From Bacillota bacterium (GTDB taxonomy: Bacteria > Bacillota > Bacilli > Paenibacillales > NBRC-103111): a stretch of 64,000 nt of DNA. The notes beneath the pieces are model-generated. The model saw only the letters and a list, made by a program, of their open reading frames with translations. It searched no databases and was not told where the DNA came from. Location of the stretch: NCBI GenBank assembly GCA_023393235.1, contig JAEWMH010000081.1, positions 1-64,000 on the forward strand, read 5' to 3'. Shown in pieces: positions 17,082 through 24,753 of the stretch (positions are counted from its first letter, which is position 1; the number at the start of each line of letters is the position of its first letter). Both the position numbers and the translations under genes were made by a program.

Positions 17082-17782
17082 TTGCTTTGGTCAAATATAT
17101 GCTTACGGATCTCCACCGTTCCAACCGGTATTTTATGCCGGCTGTTTGTTATGGCCTTCTTGTGCTGTGGATGTACTCTGTCCGGCCGAATCCGGTGCTG
17201 GAAAGCTACAGTGTGACGGTGGCGCTGGCCTTCGGCTGTGCATTGTGGTTTGGCTTTATGGCCGAAGGTTCGGAGGCCCAGGTTCAACGGGAGCTGACCA
17301 TGCTCCATGCCGGAGGGTGGAGGCGTTATGGCTGCGGGCGGCTGCTGCTGCTGGGGATTTGGGGTTTGGTGTTTTCCTTATGGGGGACGCTGGTTCCGGT
17401 GGTTTCGGGCGCTTTCGAAAGAAGCCCAACCGGGCTGGAGCTTGGACTTGCTTTATACAGCCACGGGATAGCTTTTCTATTGGGGGCGGTCATCAGCTGG
17501 CTGTTGGCTATTTTGGGTGTTAAACCCAAAAGCCGGCTGGTGATGGCGATGGTTATTCTGGCGCTGGCCTTGGCGGCGGGAGGTTTGGAGTCGGCCTTGC
17601 CTTCTTGGGCTGGCTGGGGAACGTGGCTGATTCCGCCGGCTTACCGCCTCATGCATGTGATGGCCAAGTACCCGGTTATGGATCCGGGAGCGGCCGTTTT
17701 GTGGGTTTTGTTCCCATTGGTGTATGTTGGGTTGCTGCTGGTTCCGGTTTTGAAATATTTGCCGTTGCAAACTTCCAGATGA
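17078..17782 (+). CDS. ABC transporter permease (about six membrane segments)
   Basis: The 234-residue product is strongly hydrophobic with about six predicted membrane helices and no other recognisable domain. Its ATG overlaps the ATPase stop (ATGA), so it is presumably that ATPase's membrane partner. The dimeric set of two small genes resembles ABC-2-type exporters. A polytopic membrane protein with only local similarity to CcmB or ABC-2 permeases is all that can be claimed. Confidence 0.75.
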   Translation: MIALVKYMLTDLHRSNRYFMPAVCYGLLVLWMYSVRPNPVLESYSVTVALAFGCALWFGFMAEGSEAQVQRELTMLHAGGWRRYGCGRLLLLGIWGLVFSLWGTLVPVVSGAFERSPTGLELGLALYSHGIAFLLGAVISWLLAILGVKPKSRLVMAMVILALALAAGGLESALPSWAGWGTWLIPPAYRLMHVMAKYPVMDPGAAVLWVLFPLVYVGLLLVPVLKYLPLQTSR

Positions 17783-17865
17783 CTTTCGATTTTCTTTTGC
17801 GCTTAAACGTGCTAAAATTGTAAAAACTAAAAACTATGGATTGGCAGGAAGGAGATTTTTGCATC

Positions 17866-19551
17866 ATGTTAAAAGGTTCGAAACGCAGCGATATGATTAC
17901 CAAGGGCTTTGACCGCGCGCCTCACCGCAGTCTGCTCCGGGCCGCCGGCGTGAAGGAAGAGGATTTCGGGAAGCCTTTTATCGCCGTATGCAATTCATAT
18001 ATTGATATTGTGCCGGGCCATGTGCATCTCCAGGAATTCGGCAAAATCGTCAAGGAAGCCATCCGTGAGGCAGGCGGCGTCCCCTTCGAATTCAACACCA
18101 TCGGTGTGGACGACGGTATTGCCATGGGACATATCGGCATGCGCTACTCGCTGCCCAGCCGTGAGATTATTGCGGACTCGGTAGAAACAGTGGTGGCGGC
18201 TCACTGGTTTGACGGCATGGTCTGTATCCCTAACTGCGACAAGATCACTCCGGGCATGATGATGGGCGCGCTGCGCCTGAATATTCCCACCATCTTCGTC
18301 AGCGGCGGACCGATGGCTGCAGGCAAGGACAAGAACGGCCGCTCCATCAACCTGAACAGCGTGTTTGAGGGCGTTGGCGCCCACCAGGCAGGCATTATTG
18401 ATGACAATACCTTAGAAGAGCTGGAGCGTTACGGCTGTCCGTCCTGCGGTTCCTGCTCGGGTATGTTCACCGCCAATTCCATGATCTGTCTGGCGGAAGG
18501 CTTGGGTCTTGCTCTGCCGGGCAACGGAACGATTCTGGCAACCTGGGAAGAGCGCAAGGAGTTCGTAAAGCGCTCTGCCAAACAACTGATGAAGATTATC
18601 GAGCTGGACCTGAAGCCCCGGGATATTGTAACGGAGCGGGCTATCGACAATGCCTTTGCTTTGGACATGGCCATGGGCGGCTCCACCAATACTGTTCTGC
18701 ATACTCTGGCTCTGGCGCAGGAAGCCGGTATCGAATATTCCGTGGCCCGGATTAATGAAAAGGCGAAGGTGGTTCCCCATCTGGCCAAAATCGCTCCGGC
18801 TTCGGATTATCATATCGAGGATGTGCACCATGCAGGTGGAATCAGCGCGATCCTGAACGAGCTGTTCAAGAAGGAAGGCGTGCTGGACGGCAGCTGCCTG
18901 ACCGTAACCGGCAAAACCCTGCGTGAAAATGTGGAAGGCTGCGAGATCAAGAACCACGACGTGGTCCGCCCGTTGGATAATCCCCACAGCCCGCAGGGCG
19001 GTTTGTCCGTGCTGTTCGGCAATATCGCGCCGGAGGGCTGTGTCATCAAGGTCGGCGCCGTTGACAAGTCCGTGGGCAGCTTCTTCTCGGGCAAGGCCAT
19101 CTGCTTCGACTCCCAGGATGATACCCTGGCGGGCATTGCCAGCGGCAAGGTGCAGGCGGGACATGTGGTCATCGTCCGGTATGAAGGGCCCAAGGGCGGC
19201 CCCGGCATGCCGGAGATGCTGGCTCCCACCTCGCAGATTTCCGGCATGGGCTTGGGCGCTAAGGTTGCCCTGCTCACCGACGGCCGTTTCTCCGGAGCGT
19301 CCCGCGGCATCAGCATCGGCCATGTTTCGCCGGAAGCGGCGGAGGGCGGCCCCATCGCCTTCGTTGAGGATGGGGACACCATCGAGATCGATCTGGCCAA
19401 CCGCACCATTATGCTGAAGGTGAGCGACGAGGAGCTGGAGAAGCGCCGCGCAGGCTGGAAGGGCTTCGAGCCTAAGGTGAAGACCGGTTACCTGGCCCGC
19501 TACTCGAAGCTGGTTACCAACGCCAGCTCTGGCGGCGTGCTGAAGATCTAA
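17866..19551 (+). CDS. ilvD: Dihydroxy-acid dehydratase IlvD
   Basis: IlvD dehydrates 2,3-dihydroxy-isovalerate and 2,3-dihydroxy-3-methylvalerate to the 2-oxo acids of valine and isoleucine synthesis. The 561-residue product is full length. Cluster and metal motifs are visible: IPNCDKITPGMMMGA, GCPSCGSCSGMFTANSM and the C-terminal TDGRFSGASRGISIGHVSPEAAEGGP (key part GRFSGASRG). GGAAGGAG at 17847-17854 lies 11 bases before ATG 17866. An upstream in-frame ATG at 17836 is not preceded by a ribosome binding site. It is monocistronic, with no other ilv gene in the window. Confidence 0.96.
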   Translation: MLKGSKRSDMITKGFDRAPHRSLLRAAGVKEEDFGKPFIAVCNSYIDIVPGHVHLQEFGKIVKEAIREAGGVPFEFNTIGVDDGIAMGHIGMRYSLPSREIIADSVETVVAAHWFDGMVCIPNCDKITPGMMMGALRLNIPTIFVSGGPMAAGKDKNGRSINLNSVFEGVGAHQAGIIDDNTLEELERYGCPSCGSCSGMFTANSMICLAEGLGLALPGNGTILATWEERKEFVKRSAKQLMKIIELDLKPRDIVTERAIDNAFALDMAMGGSTNTVLHTLALAQEAGIEYSVARINEKAKVVPHLAKIAPASDYHIEDVHHAGGISAILNELFKKEGVLDGSCLTVTGKTLRENVEGCEIKNHDVVRPLDNPHSPQGGLSVLFGNIAPEGCVIKVGAVDKSVGSFFSGKAICFDSQDDTLAGIASGKVQAGHVVIVRYEGPKGGPGMPEMLAPTSQISGMGLGAKVALLTDGRFSGASRGISIGHVSPEAAEGGPIAFVEDGDTIEIDLANRTIMLKVSDEELEKRRAGWKGFEPKVKTGYLARYSKLVTNASSGGVLKI

Positions 19552-19588
19552 GGAATACGCGCGTGGTTTCACAGCGCGCGGTTTGAAT

Positions 19589-19634
19589 AAAGCTGCTTGC
19601 CCGGCCGTTGTTGGCTGGGAAGTAGCTTTTTTTG
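19589..19634 (+). terminator. Rho-independent terminator of ilvD
   Basis: Arms AAGCTGCTTGCCCGGCC and its imperfect complement are followed by a run of seven T residues, 38 bp after the stop. Confidence 0.85.
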
Positions 19635-19700
19635 TTGGGGTGCGTGCAGAGGCGGTGCATAGATAGAAATACAACCGTCTGCTCCCCAGTGGTGGATTCT

Positions 19701-19884
19701 CTAACGGAACCTAGAGACTCTTAGCGCAACATTTGAGCCCATTTACAAATTTAACGGTACTAAGCGACTCTTAGACCGGTGATTCCGCATATGTTTGGCG
19801 GTTTGTACGGGCTAAGAGCCTATCAGTTCCATTATTTTTGCAAGGGGACAAAAATGTGCCTGTAAGCGCTTCTGAGTTCCGTTA
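19701..19884. repeat. Spaced-core repeat block, 50-bp period, inverted halves
   Basis: In the 19635-19994 gap, TAACGGAAC-type cores begin at 19701 and 19751, exactly 50 bp apart. On the other side the inverse core AGTTCCRTTA begins at 19825 and 19875, again exactly 50 bp apart. Each core is flanked by a CTCTTA/TAAGAG motif at a fixed distance. The whole block could fold into a long hairpin with bulges. No gene is visible here. Confidence 0.8.
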
Positions 19885-19994
19885 CAGCTTGGAGTAAGGT
19901 GAGTTTGTCTACGGCGAGTTAGCAAGGCTGGCACATTTGTGGAGCGGTAGCTGAAGGCCGGCGTAGGCTCAATATAAAGCGCGCACGCTCGATT

Positions 19995-20297
19995 CTAGAT
20001 ATCCGTAAAGTTGATCATCCCGATAATTTCGGACAGAAAGGCGCGGAGCTCCTCGGCTTCGTCGGCCGCCAGTTGGTAAACATGCTCCAGATACCCTTCC
20101 TCCTCCAGATCGTCGGGGCCGAGTATGGCGGTTTTGCCGGTTTGCAGATCTGCCACCAGCTGTTTGCCGAAAAAGCGGCTAGTGGAGGTAATCGCCAGAT
20201 CAAACCGCTTGACGCTGGGGCCTACAAAGCTGACAAAGCGGGTGGAGGTTTCCTCGGTCATGTCATACAAATAATCCAATTGGTTGGCTGCCGTCAT
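19995..20297 (-). CDS. Small conserved protein, probably DUF3055/SAV0927-like
   Basis: The 100-residue acidic protein contains YLYDMTEETSTRFVSFVG, RFDLAITSTSRFFGKQLVADL and GPDDLEEEGYLEHVYQL. These resemble my memory of the DUF3055 family of Bacillota, whose function is unknown. I chose the internal ATG (20297) because GGGAGGT lies eight bases upstream of it; the longer frame has no such site. It is divergent from the HRDC gene. The family call is from memory and needs a profile search. Confidence 0.65.
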   Translation of the reverse strand: MTAANQLDYLYDMTEETSTRFVSFVGPSVKRFDLAITSTSRFFGKQLVADLQTGKTAILGPDDLEEEGYLEHVYQLAADEAEELRAFLSEIIGMINFTDI

Positions 20298-20390
20298 TCG
20301 TTCGTACCTCCCATCTTTTGGTGGCTTCATCATACCATAGGGGCTTTCACCGGGTAAAATAATCCGGGTCCAGGAAATTACCCTACCCTA

Positions 20391-20419
20391 TTGCCAGCAT
20401 CCGGTACATATGCTAGAGT
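20391..20419 (+). promoter_or_regulatory. Candidate promoter upstream of the HRDC gene
   Basis: TTGCCA (20391-20396) and TAGAGT (20414-20419) have a 17-base spacer, and TG stands one base before the -10 (extended -10). It would start transcription just ahead of the terminator hairpin at 20444. Confidence 0.5.
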
Positions 20420-20443
20420 ATAGGTAACTTCAAGTATCGGAGG

Positions 20444-20486
20444 AAGCACCTCTTACGCCTGGCCTGGCGTGAGGGGTGCTTTTTTG
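20444..20486 (+). terminator. Strong terminator hairpin located before the HRDC coding region
   Basis: A GC-rich stem (GCACC...TACGCC / GGCGT...GGTGC) ends in six T residues. It points into the HRDC gene, whose start is 56 bp downstream, and it does not follow any rightward gene. It therefore acts as an attenuator or ends a short RNA. Confidence 0.8.
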
Positions 20487-20541
20487 CGTATCTGGAGCCG
20501 GGCCGGGGCTTGAAGCTACAACCAGCAGGGAGGCGAAGAGG

Positions 20542-21603
20542 ATGCAGTTGATTTTTTTGAGCACTTTGGAATGCCGCAGCGCAGATGGGACATCGGATAC
20601 GGCCCAGGTGTCCATCACGGAGCATCAGGGGGCGTTCCGGGTTTTGTGGGCCGGGGAGACCCAAGATGGCAAAGGGGAGCAGGAAGCATGGTTTGAGGGG
20701 CCGGCGTGGAAGGATATGCTGCAGGCCTACCGGGAAGGGCTGTGGCAGAAAAGGCTGGCAGGTTATTATCCGCTGGTGGACACCAGCCTGCAAACCTCCG
20801 GGGAAGGAGCCCGATCCCGGGAGCAGCTGATGCTGCAGTTTTATGCGGAAACCCATCATAACCCGGAGCTGTTCCAGGAGCTGCGCAAATGGAGGCGGCA
20901 GCAGGCCCAGAAGGAGAGCAAATCCGCCTATTTTGTGGCCACCAACCGGATGCTGCACATGGTAACCGCCTTTCTTCCGCACACGATGGAGGAGCTGCGG
21001 CAAATTCCCGGCTTCGGCAAACGCAAGGCGGAGGCTTACGGCAATGAGATTTTGGCTGTTACGGCAGGTAGGGAGCGGCTTGGCGACTTTCCCCTGCATT
21101 GGGTTTATGGAGAGGTGGACCAGGGGCAGTTTGAGGTGTGGCTGGTCCGCCAGCTGAAATCCAAGGAGGAGCTGGAGGAGCAGCGCGAGCGGATGCGCCG
21201 TCTGGTGCTGGAGGGGGCGGAGGCCGGGTTAACCCTGAAGGAGCTGGCGGAAACCACCGGACAGCCCCGCCGGGAGCTGGTTCTCCTGTTGGAGGAGCTG
21301 GACCAGCAGGGGTATAATATGGAGCCCATTATTGCCGCGGAGCTTACCGGAATGGAACTGGACAAGCTGGACGCAGCCGGGAAATTGTTCACCAAACATG
21401 GCTCCCGTTTCTTGAAGCCTGTTCTGCAGGAATGGTACACCGGGGAAGAGCTGGAGGGACAGGACCTGAACAACCTCTACGAAAAGCTCCGGCTTTTGCG
21501 CATGAGACTGAACCATACCATGGCGGCAGTTGCCGCGGAGCAGGCGGCCTCCGAGGACATGGAACCGGAGACGGAAGCACTATTGGAGGAAGAAGCGGGA
21601 TAA
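20542..21603 (+). CDS. HRDC-domain protein
   Basis: The 353-residue cytosolic protein has a central HRDC domain (about residues 125-200). It includes AYFVATNRMLHMVTAFLPHTMEELRQIPGFGKRKAEAYG (key part IPGFGKRKAEAYG), a nucleic-acid-binding fold found at the C terminus of RecQ and RNase D. No helicase or nuclease domain is present. After a coiled-coil stretch (about 220-240) comes a winged-helix-like segment with LTLKELAETTGQPRRELVLLLEEL. The C-terminal tail is acidic. ATG 20542 has GGGAGG and GAAGAGG upstream; an earlier ATG overlaps the terminator. It is likely a DNA- or RNA-binding accessory protein of unknown role. Confidence 0.75.
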   Translation: MQLIFLSTLECRSADGTSDTAQVSITEHQGAFRVLWAGETQDGKGEQEAWFEGPAWKDMLQAYREGLWQKRLAGYYPLVDTSLQTSGEGARSREQLMLQFYAETHHNPELFQELRKWRRQQAQKESKSAYFVATNRMLHMVTAFLPHTMEELRQIPGFGKRKAEAYGNEILAVTAGRERLGDFPLHWVYGEVDQGQFEVWLVRQLKSKEELEEQRERMRRLVLEGAEAGLTLKELAETTGQPRRELVLLLEELDQQGYNMEPIIAAELTGMELDKLDAAGKLFTKHGSRFLKPVLQEWYTGEELEGQDLNNLYEKLRLLRMRLNHTMAAVAAEQAASEDMEPETEALLEEEAG

Positions 21604-21623
21604 TCATAATCACGGGTGAGCAC

Positions 21624-21659
21624 AAAAAAACGGAGGCGCCTCGCGCGTCTCCGTTTTTG
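21624..21659. terminator. Bidirectional terminator between the HRDC gene and corA
   Basis: ACGGAGGCGC and GCGTCTCCGT arms have A residues on the left and T residues on the right, so the hairpin can stop transcripts arriving from either side. Confidence 0.85.
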
Positions 21660-21691
21660 TATCCAGGTGTGTTGCACACAGTCCAGTTTGC

Positions 21692-22627
21692 TTAGAGCCA
21701 TTCCTTTTTGCGGAACAGATAGAACATAGCGGCGCCAACCCCCACCAGGAGGCCCAGCACGCCGTAATACCCGTATCTCCAATGCAGCTCGGGCATATTG
21801 TCGAAGTTCATGCCGTACAAGCTGGTGATGATGGTCATCGGCATAAATATAGTGGTTAATGCGGTAAACATACGCATGATATCATTCATCCGGTTGGACA
21901 GGGAGAGCTGGTACGCTTCGCGCAAGTTCCCGATCAAATCCCGGAAGGTATCGAAGGTCTCATGGATTTTTACGGCATTTTCGTAGATATCGTTAAAATA
22001 CTTCTGCAGGTTCTCATCGACCAGCCGGAGATCCTTTTTGGTTAAGGCCATAATCACATTCTTCTGCGGCCCCAGCACATTCTTCAGCCACATGATTTCG
22101 CTGCGCAAGCCGATAATCTCGTTCTGGTGGGATTTGCGCGGGTGCATCAGAATGTCCTCGTCCAGCTTTTCAATCTTCGATTCGATCCGGTACCCGACCG
22201 TGAAATAATTGTCCACCACCAAATCCAGCAGGTAGTAGAGAAACTTATCCGGCGAGTTGATCTCCTCCTCCATCATAATGGGCTTGATGGAGCGGATTTC
22301 CCGCAGCTTCTGGCGGGTGGCGGTAATGACATAATGCTTCCCCAGGAAGATGTTCATCTCCCGCAGGAAAATCTCCTCATCATCAAACCGGATGCTGTTC
22401 ACCACAATAAAATAATGGGTGTCGAAAATCTCCAGCTTGGGGCGCTGCTCTTCCTCGTTCAGGCAGTCCTCAATGGCCAGATCATGCAGCTGAAACAGCG
22501 GCTGGAGGGTTACCAGATCCTCCACTTCCGCATCAATCCAATAAAATCCGCTTTCCGGCGGGAATGCCGCTTTTGCCACATCATCAATGATTGTAAAAAT
22601 TCCGTTTTGTACCAGGCGCACCTTCAT
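21692..22627 (-). CDS. corA: CorA-family magnesium/divalent cation transporter
   Basis: The 311-residue protein has a long soluble N-terminal funnel domain and two C-terminal membrane helices joined by the diagnostic YGMNFDNMPEL loop (GMN motif). It forms a homopentameric cation channel in known members. The tail ends in basic residues. Of two in-frame ATG codons, 22633 abuts the Shine-Dalgarno AGGAGGG, and 22627 is seven bases away, so I prefer 22627. It has its own promoter and a 240-nt leader on the minus strand, suggesting RNA-level control by Mg2+, which is inference. Confidence 0.92.
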   Translation of the reverse strand: MKVRLVQNGIFTIIDDVAKAAFPPESGFYWIDAEVEDLVTLQPLFQLHDLAIEDCLNEEEQRPKLEIFDTHYFIVVNSIRFDDEEIFLREMNIFLGKHYVITATRQKLREIRSIKPIMMEEEINSPDKFLYYLLDLVVDNYFTVGYRIESKIEKLDEDILMHPRKSHQNEIIGLRSEIMWLKNVLGPQKNVIMALTKKDLRLVDENLQKYFNDIYENAVKIHETFDTFRDLIGNLREAYQLSLSNRMNDIMRMFTALTTIFMPMTIITSLYGMNFDNMPELHWRYGYYGVLGLLVGVGAAMFYLFRKKEWL

Positions 22628-22867
22628 GGCCATCCCTCCTCATGTTTAACGCTCATCCCCGGATGCAAAGACTAAAAACGGGAACAACGCAAAACACCAG
22701 AGGCGGTACACGTTCCGGCTACGTATGTCGGATGTGCCAACTGGTGTTTGACGTATTCATGTTCGTACCGTCTATCCGTCTTAACCTCGCTGGGTTTCCG
22801 TCCATACTTACAATCACCTCGACCTAACATCAAATTTTGTGAAGCGGAGAAAATAATTGGTGAGACA
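22628..22867 (-). promoter_or_regulatory. Long structured 5' leader of corA, family unassigned
   Basis: The leader starts about 240 nt before corA. Read on the minus strand it can form a closing helix GTATGgaCGG / CCGaCATAC. This encloses a small AACC(CAGCGA)GGTT hairpin and a GACGgTA / TAcGTC hairpin. A competing helix ACACCAG / CTGGTGT, followed by TTTT, overlaps the closing helix. The early GTTAGGTCGAGG is only loosely like the M-box start GTTAGGTGAGG, so I do not call an M-box. Confidence 0.45.
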
Positions 22868-22873
22868 CTCGTT

Positions 22874-22902
22874 AGTATAGCCAAGCATGCGGGAATTTTC
22901 AA
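22874..22902 (-). promoter_or_regulatory. Sigma-A-type promoter of corA
   Basis: On the minus strand TTGAAA (22902-22897) and TATACT (22879-22874) are 17 bases apart. Between here and the response-regulator gene (22903-23079) I see nothing else certain. Confidence 0.7.
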
Positions 22903-23079
22903 CTGCGATTTTCATGGGTGCCGGTTCAAATTCGAAGGGGCGTTGATACGCCTGCAATAATGTATTCCGGCCCAAGATGATCGGCTACGCTCCTTTTCCT
23001 TTGAAGCGGAAACCGATACAATATAAGGGAATCCTGTATAACGGGAAACCGGCGGCTTTCAGTTGCGGAGGAGATGCGG

Positions 23080-24750
23080 ATGTATACGGTTTTGGTAGCA
23101 GAGGATGAATTTGAAGTCAGAGAAGCCATCGTGTCGGGAACGGATTGGGCCGGGTTAGGCTTCCGGGTGACGGACAGTGCGGAGAACGGGCAGGAGGCAT
23201 GGGAGCTGTTCGCCAAGGGCGCGCCTGATCTGCTGTTGACGGATATCCGCATGCCGTTTATGGACGGGCTCCAGCTGGCGGAGCAGGTGAAGCGGCAATA
23301 TCCCGGAACACGTGTGGTTATTTTGTCCGGTTACGATGAATTTGAATACGCCCAGCGGGCATTAAAGCTGTCGGTGGATGAATATGTGCTGAAGCCCTTT
23401 TCTTCCGGGGATCTGGCCAATGTATTGGCCAAAGTACGCACCGTTCTGGATGAGGAGGCCGCGGAGAAGCGGGATGTGGAGCAGCTCAGGGAGCATTACC
23501 GCAGAAGTCTGCCGGTGCTCCGGGAGAATTTTCTGGCCACCCTCATGATGCGGCCGCTGAAGCGCAGGGAGCTGGAGGAGAAGTCGGCGCTGTATGACAT
23601 CCGGCTTACGGGTGTAAGCTTCCAGGTGGCTGTGGTCAGTCTGGATGCAGCAGGACCCCGGGAGCAGGGGCAGACTGGGGTGGTGCTTGGGGGTGAACCC
23701 CGGAAGGAGCATTCGCCCTCCACTATCTCCGAGGACCAGGAGCTGCTGCTTTTTGCCTCCCTCAATATTGCCGAGGAAATCGTCGAAGCGCGGAATCAAG
23801 GCCGGGTTTTCCTGCACCAGGGCCAGGTGGTGCTTCTGACCATCGCCCAGGAGGGGGACGCCCAGGCTGTATCGGCGGCAACCATGACGGCAGCAGAGGA
23901 AATCCGCCAGGCCATTGAGCGTTATCTGAAACAGACGGTGACCATCGGCATCGGTGTGGTGATCCAGGAACCTGCCGGCCTGTCCTATTCGTATAAGGAC
24001 GCGGTGCTGGCGCTGGATTACCGGGTCATTCTGGGCGGCAACCGGGTGATCAGCATTGCGGATGTGGAGCAGCGGCATGTGGAGAAGGTGCGGTTTGACG
24101 AGCTGAAGGAGCAGTCTCTGGTCCGGTGCCTCAAAACCGGGACGGCGGAGGAGTTAAGGGAGATTGTCGAGGGTCTGTTCCAGGGACTGGCGGAGGCCCC
24201 CGTGTCCGTGAAGGAATACCAGCTGTATCTGATGGAAATTGTAACCGCTGTACTGCGGGCGGCCAAGGATGCGGATGCGGATTTGGACGACCTGTTCGGG
24301 GATAATATGGCTACATTGGCTGAGCTGTACCGCTTCCGGACCCTGGCGGAGGCCAAGGCATGGCTGCTGGGGATTTGTACCCGGCTGATGGGAAGCATCG
24401 CCGTTGTGCGCCAGAGCGCCTTGCACAACCTGGTGGAGGAAGCCATCGCCTACACCCGGGCTAATTATGGGGACAGCGAGCTGTCCATCAACAAGGTGTG
24501 CGGCCGGCTGCATATCAGCGCGGGATATTTCAGCAGCATTTTCAAAAAAGAAACCAAACTGACCTTCGTGGCCTATCTGCTCCATATCCGCATGGAGGCC
24601 GCCAAGGAGCTTCTCCGCAGCACGGACCTGCGGGCTCTGGAAATTGCCGAGAAGGTGGGCTATGCCGAACCCAATTATTTCAGCTTCAGCTTCAAAAAAC
24701 ATGTGGGCATGTCGCCCAAGGAGTACCGCAGCAGCGTTAAAGGGGGCTGA
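23080..24750 (+). CDS. YesN-type response regulator with AraC DNA-binding domain
   Basis: The 556-residue protein has an N-terminal receiver domain (about 1-120) with phosphoacceptor Asp in LLLTDIRMPFMDG and the conserved KPF. A long middle region (about 130-440) follows. The C-terminal AraC/XylS double helix-turn-helix (about 455-555) contains SAGYFSSIFKKETKLTF and ALEIAEKVGYAEPNYFSFSFKK. ATG 23080 is six bases from GGAGGAG, whereas ATG 23074 has no spacing. It is followed by its histidine kinase 3 bp later. The likely target is the direct repeat in front of mglB. Confidence 0.92.
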   Translation: MYTVLVAEDEFEVREAIVSGTDWAGLGFRVTDSAENGQEAWELFAKGAPDLLLTDIRMPFMDGLQLAEQVKRQYPGTRVVILSGYDEFEYAQRALKLSVDEYVLKPFSSGDLANVLAKVRTVLDEEAAEKRDVEQLREHYRRSLPVLRENFLATLMMRPLKRRELEEKSALYDIRLTGVSFQVAVVSLDAAGPREQGQTGVVLGGEPRKEHSPSTISEDQELLLFASLNIAEEIVEARNQGRVFLHQGQVVLLTIAQEGDAQAVSAATMTAAEEIRQAIERYLKQTVTIGIGVVIQEPAGLSYSYKDAVLALDYRVILGGNRVISIADVEQRHVEKVRFDELKEQSLVRCLKTGTAEELREIVEGLFQGLAEAPVSVKEYQLYLMEIVTAVLRAAKDADADLDDLFGDNMATLAELYRFRTLAEAKAWLLGICTRLMGSIAVVRQSALHNLVEEAIAYTRANYGDSELSINKVCGRLHISAGYFSSIFKKETKLTFVAYLLHIRMEAAKELLRSTDLRALEIAEKVGYAEPNYFSFSFKKHVGMSPKEYRSSVKGG

Positions 24751-24753
24751 CCC

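Noticed and set aside
22628..22867. M-box magnesium riboswitch in front of corA
   Set aside because: Only GTTAGGT and GAGG resemble the consensus start; the later conserved M-box pieces are not found. I kept it as an unassigned leader.
22672..22902. 76-residue antisense frame inside the corA leader
   Set aside because: It has no ribosome binding site and overlaps the predicted RNA structure and promoter.
22918..22942. tRNA-like T-loop GGTTCAAATTC
   Set aside because: The flanking bases do not form a T stem, and no acceptor or anticodon arms fit.
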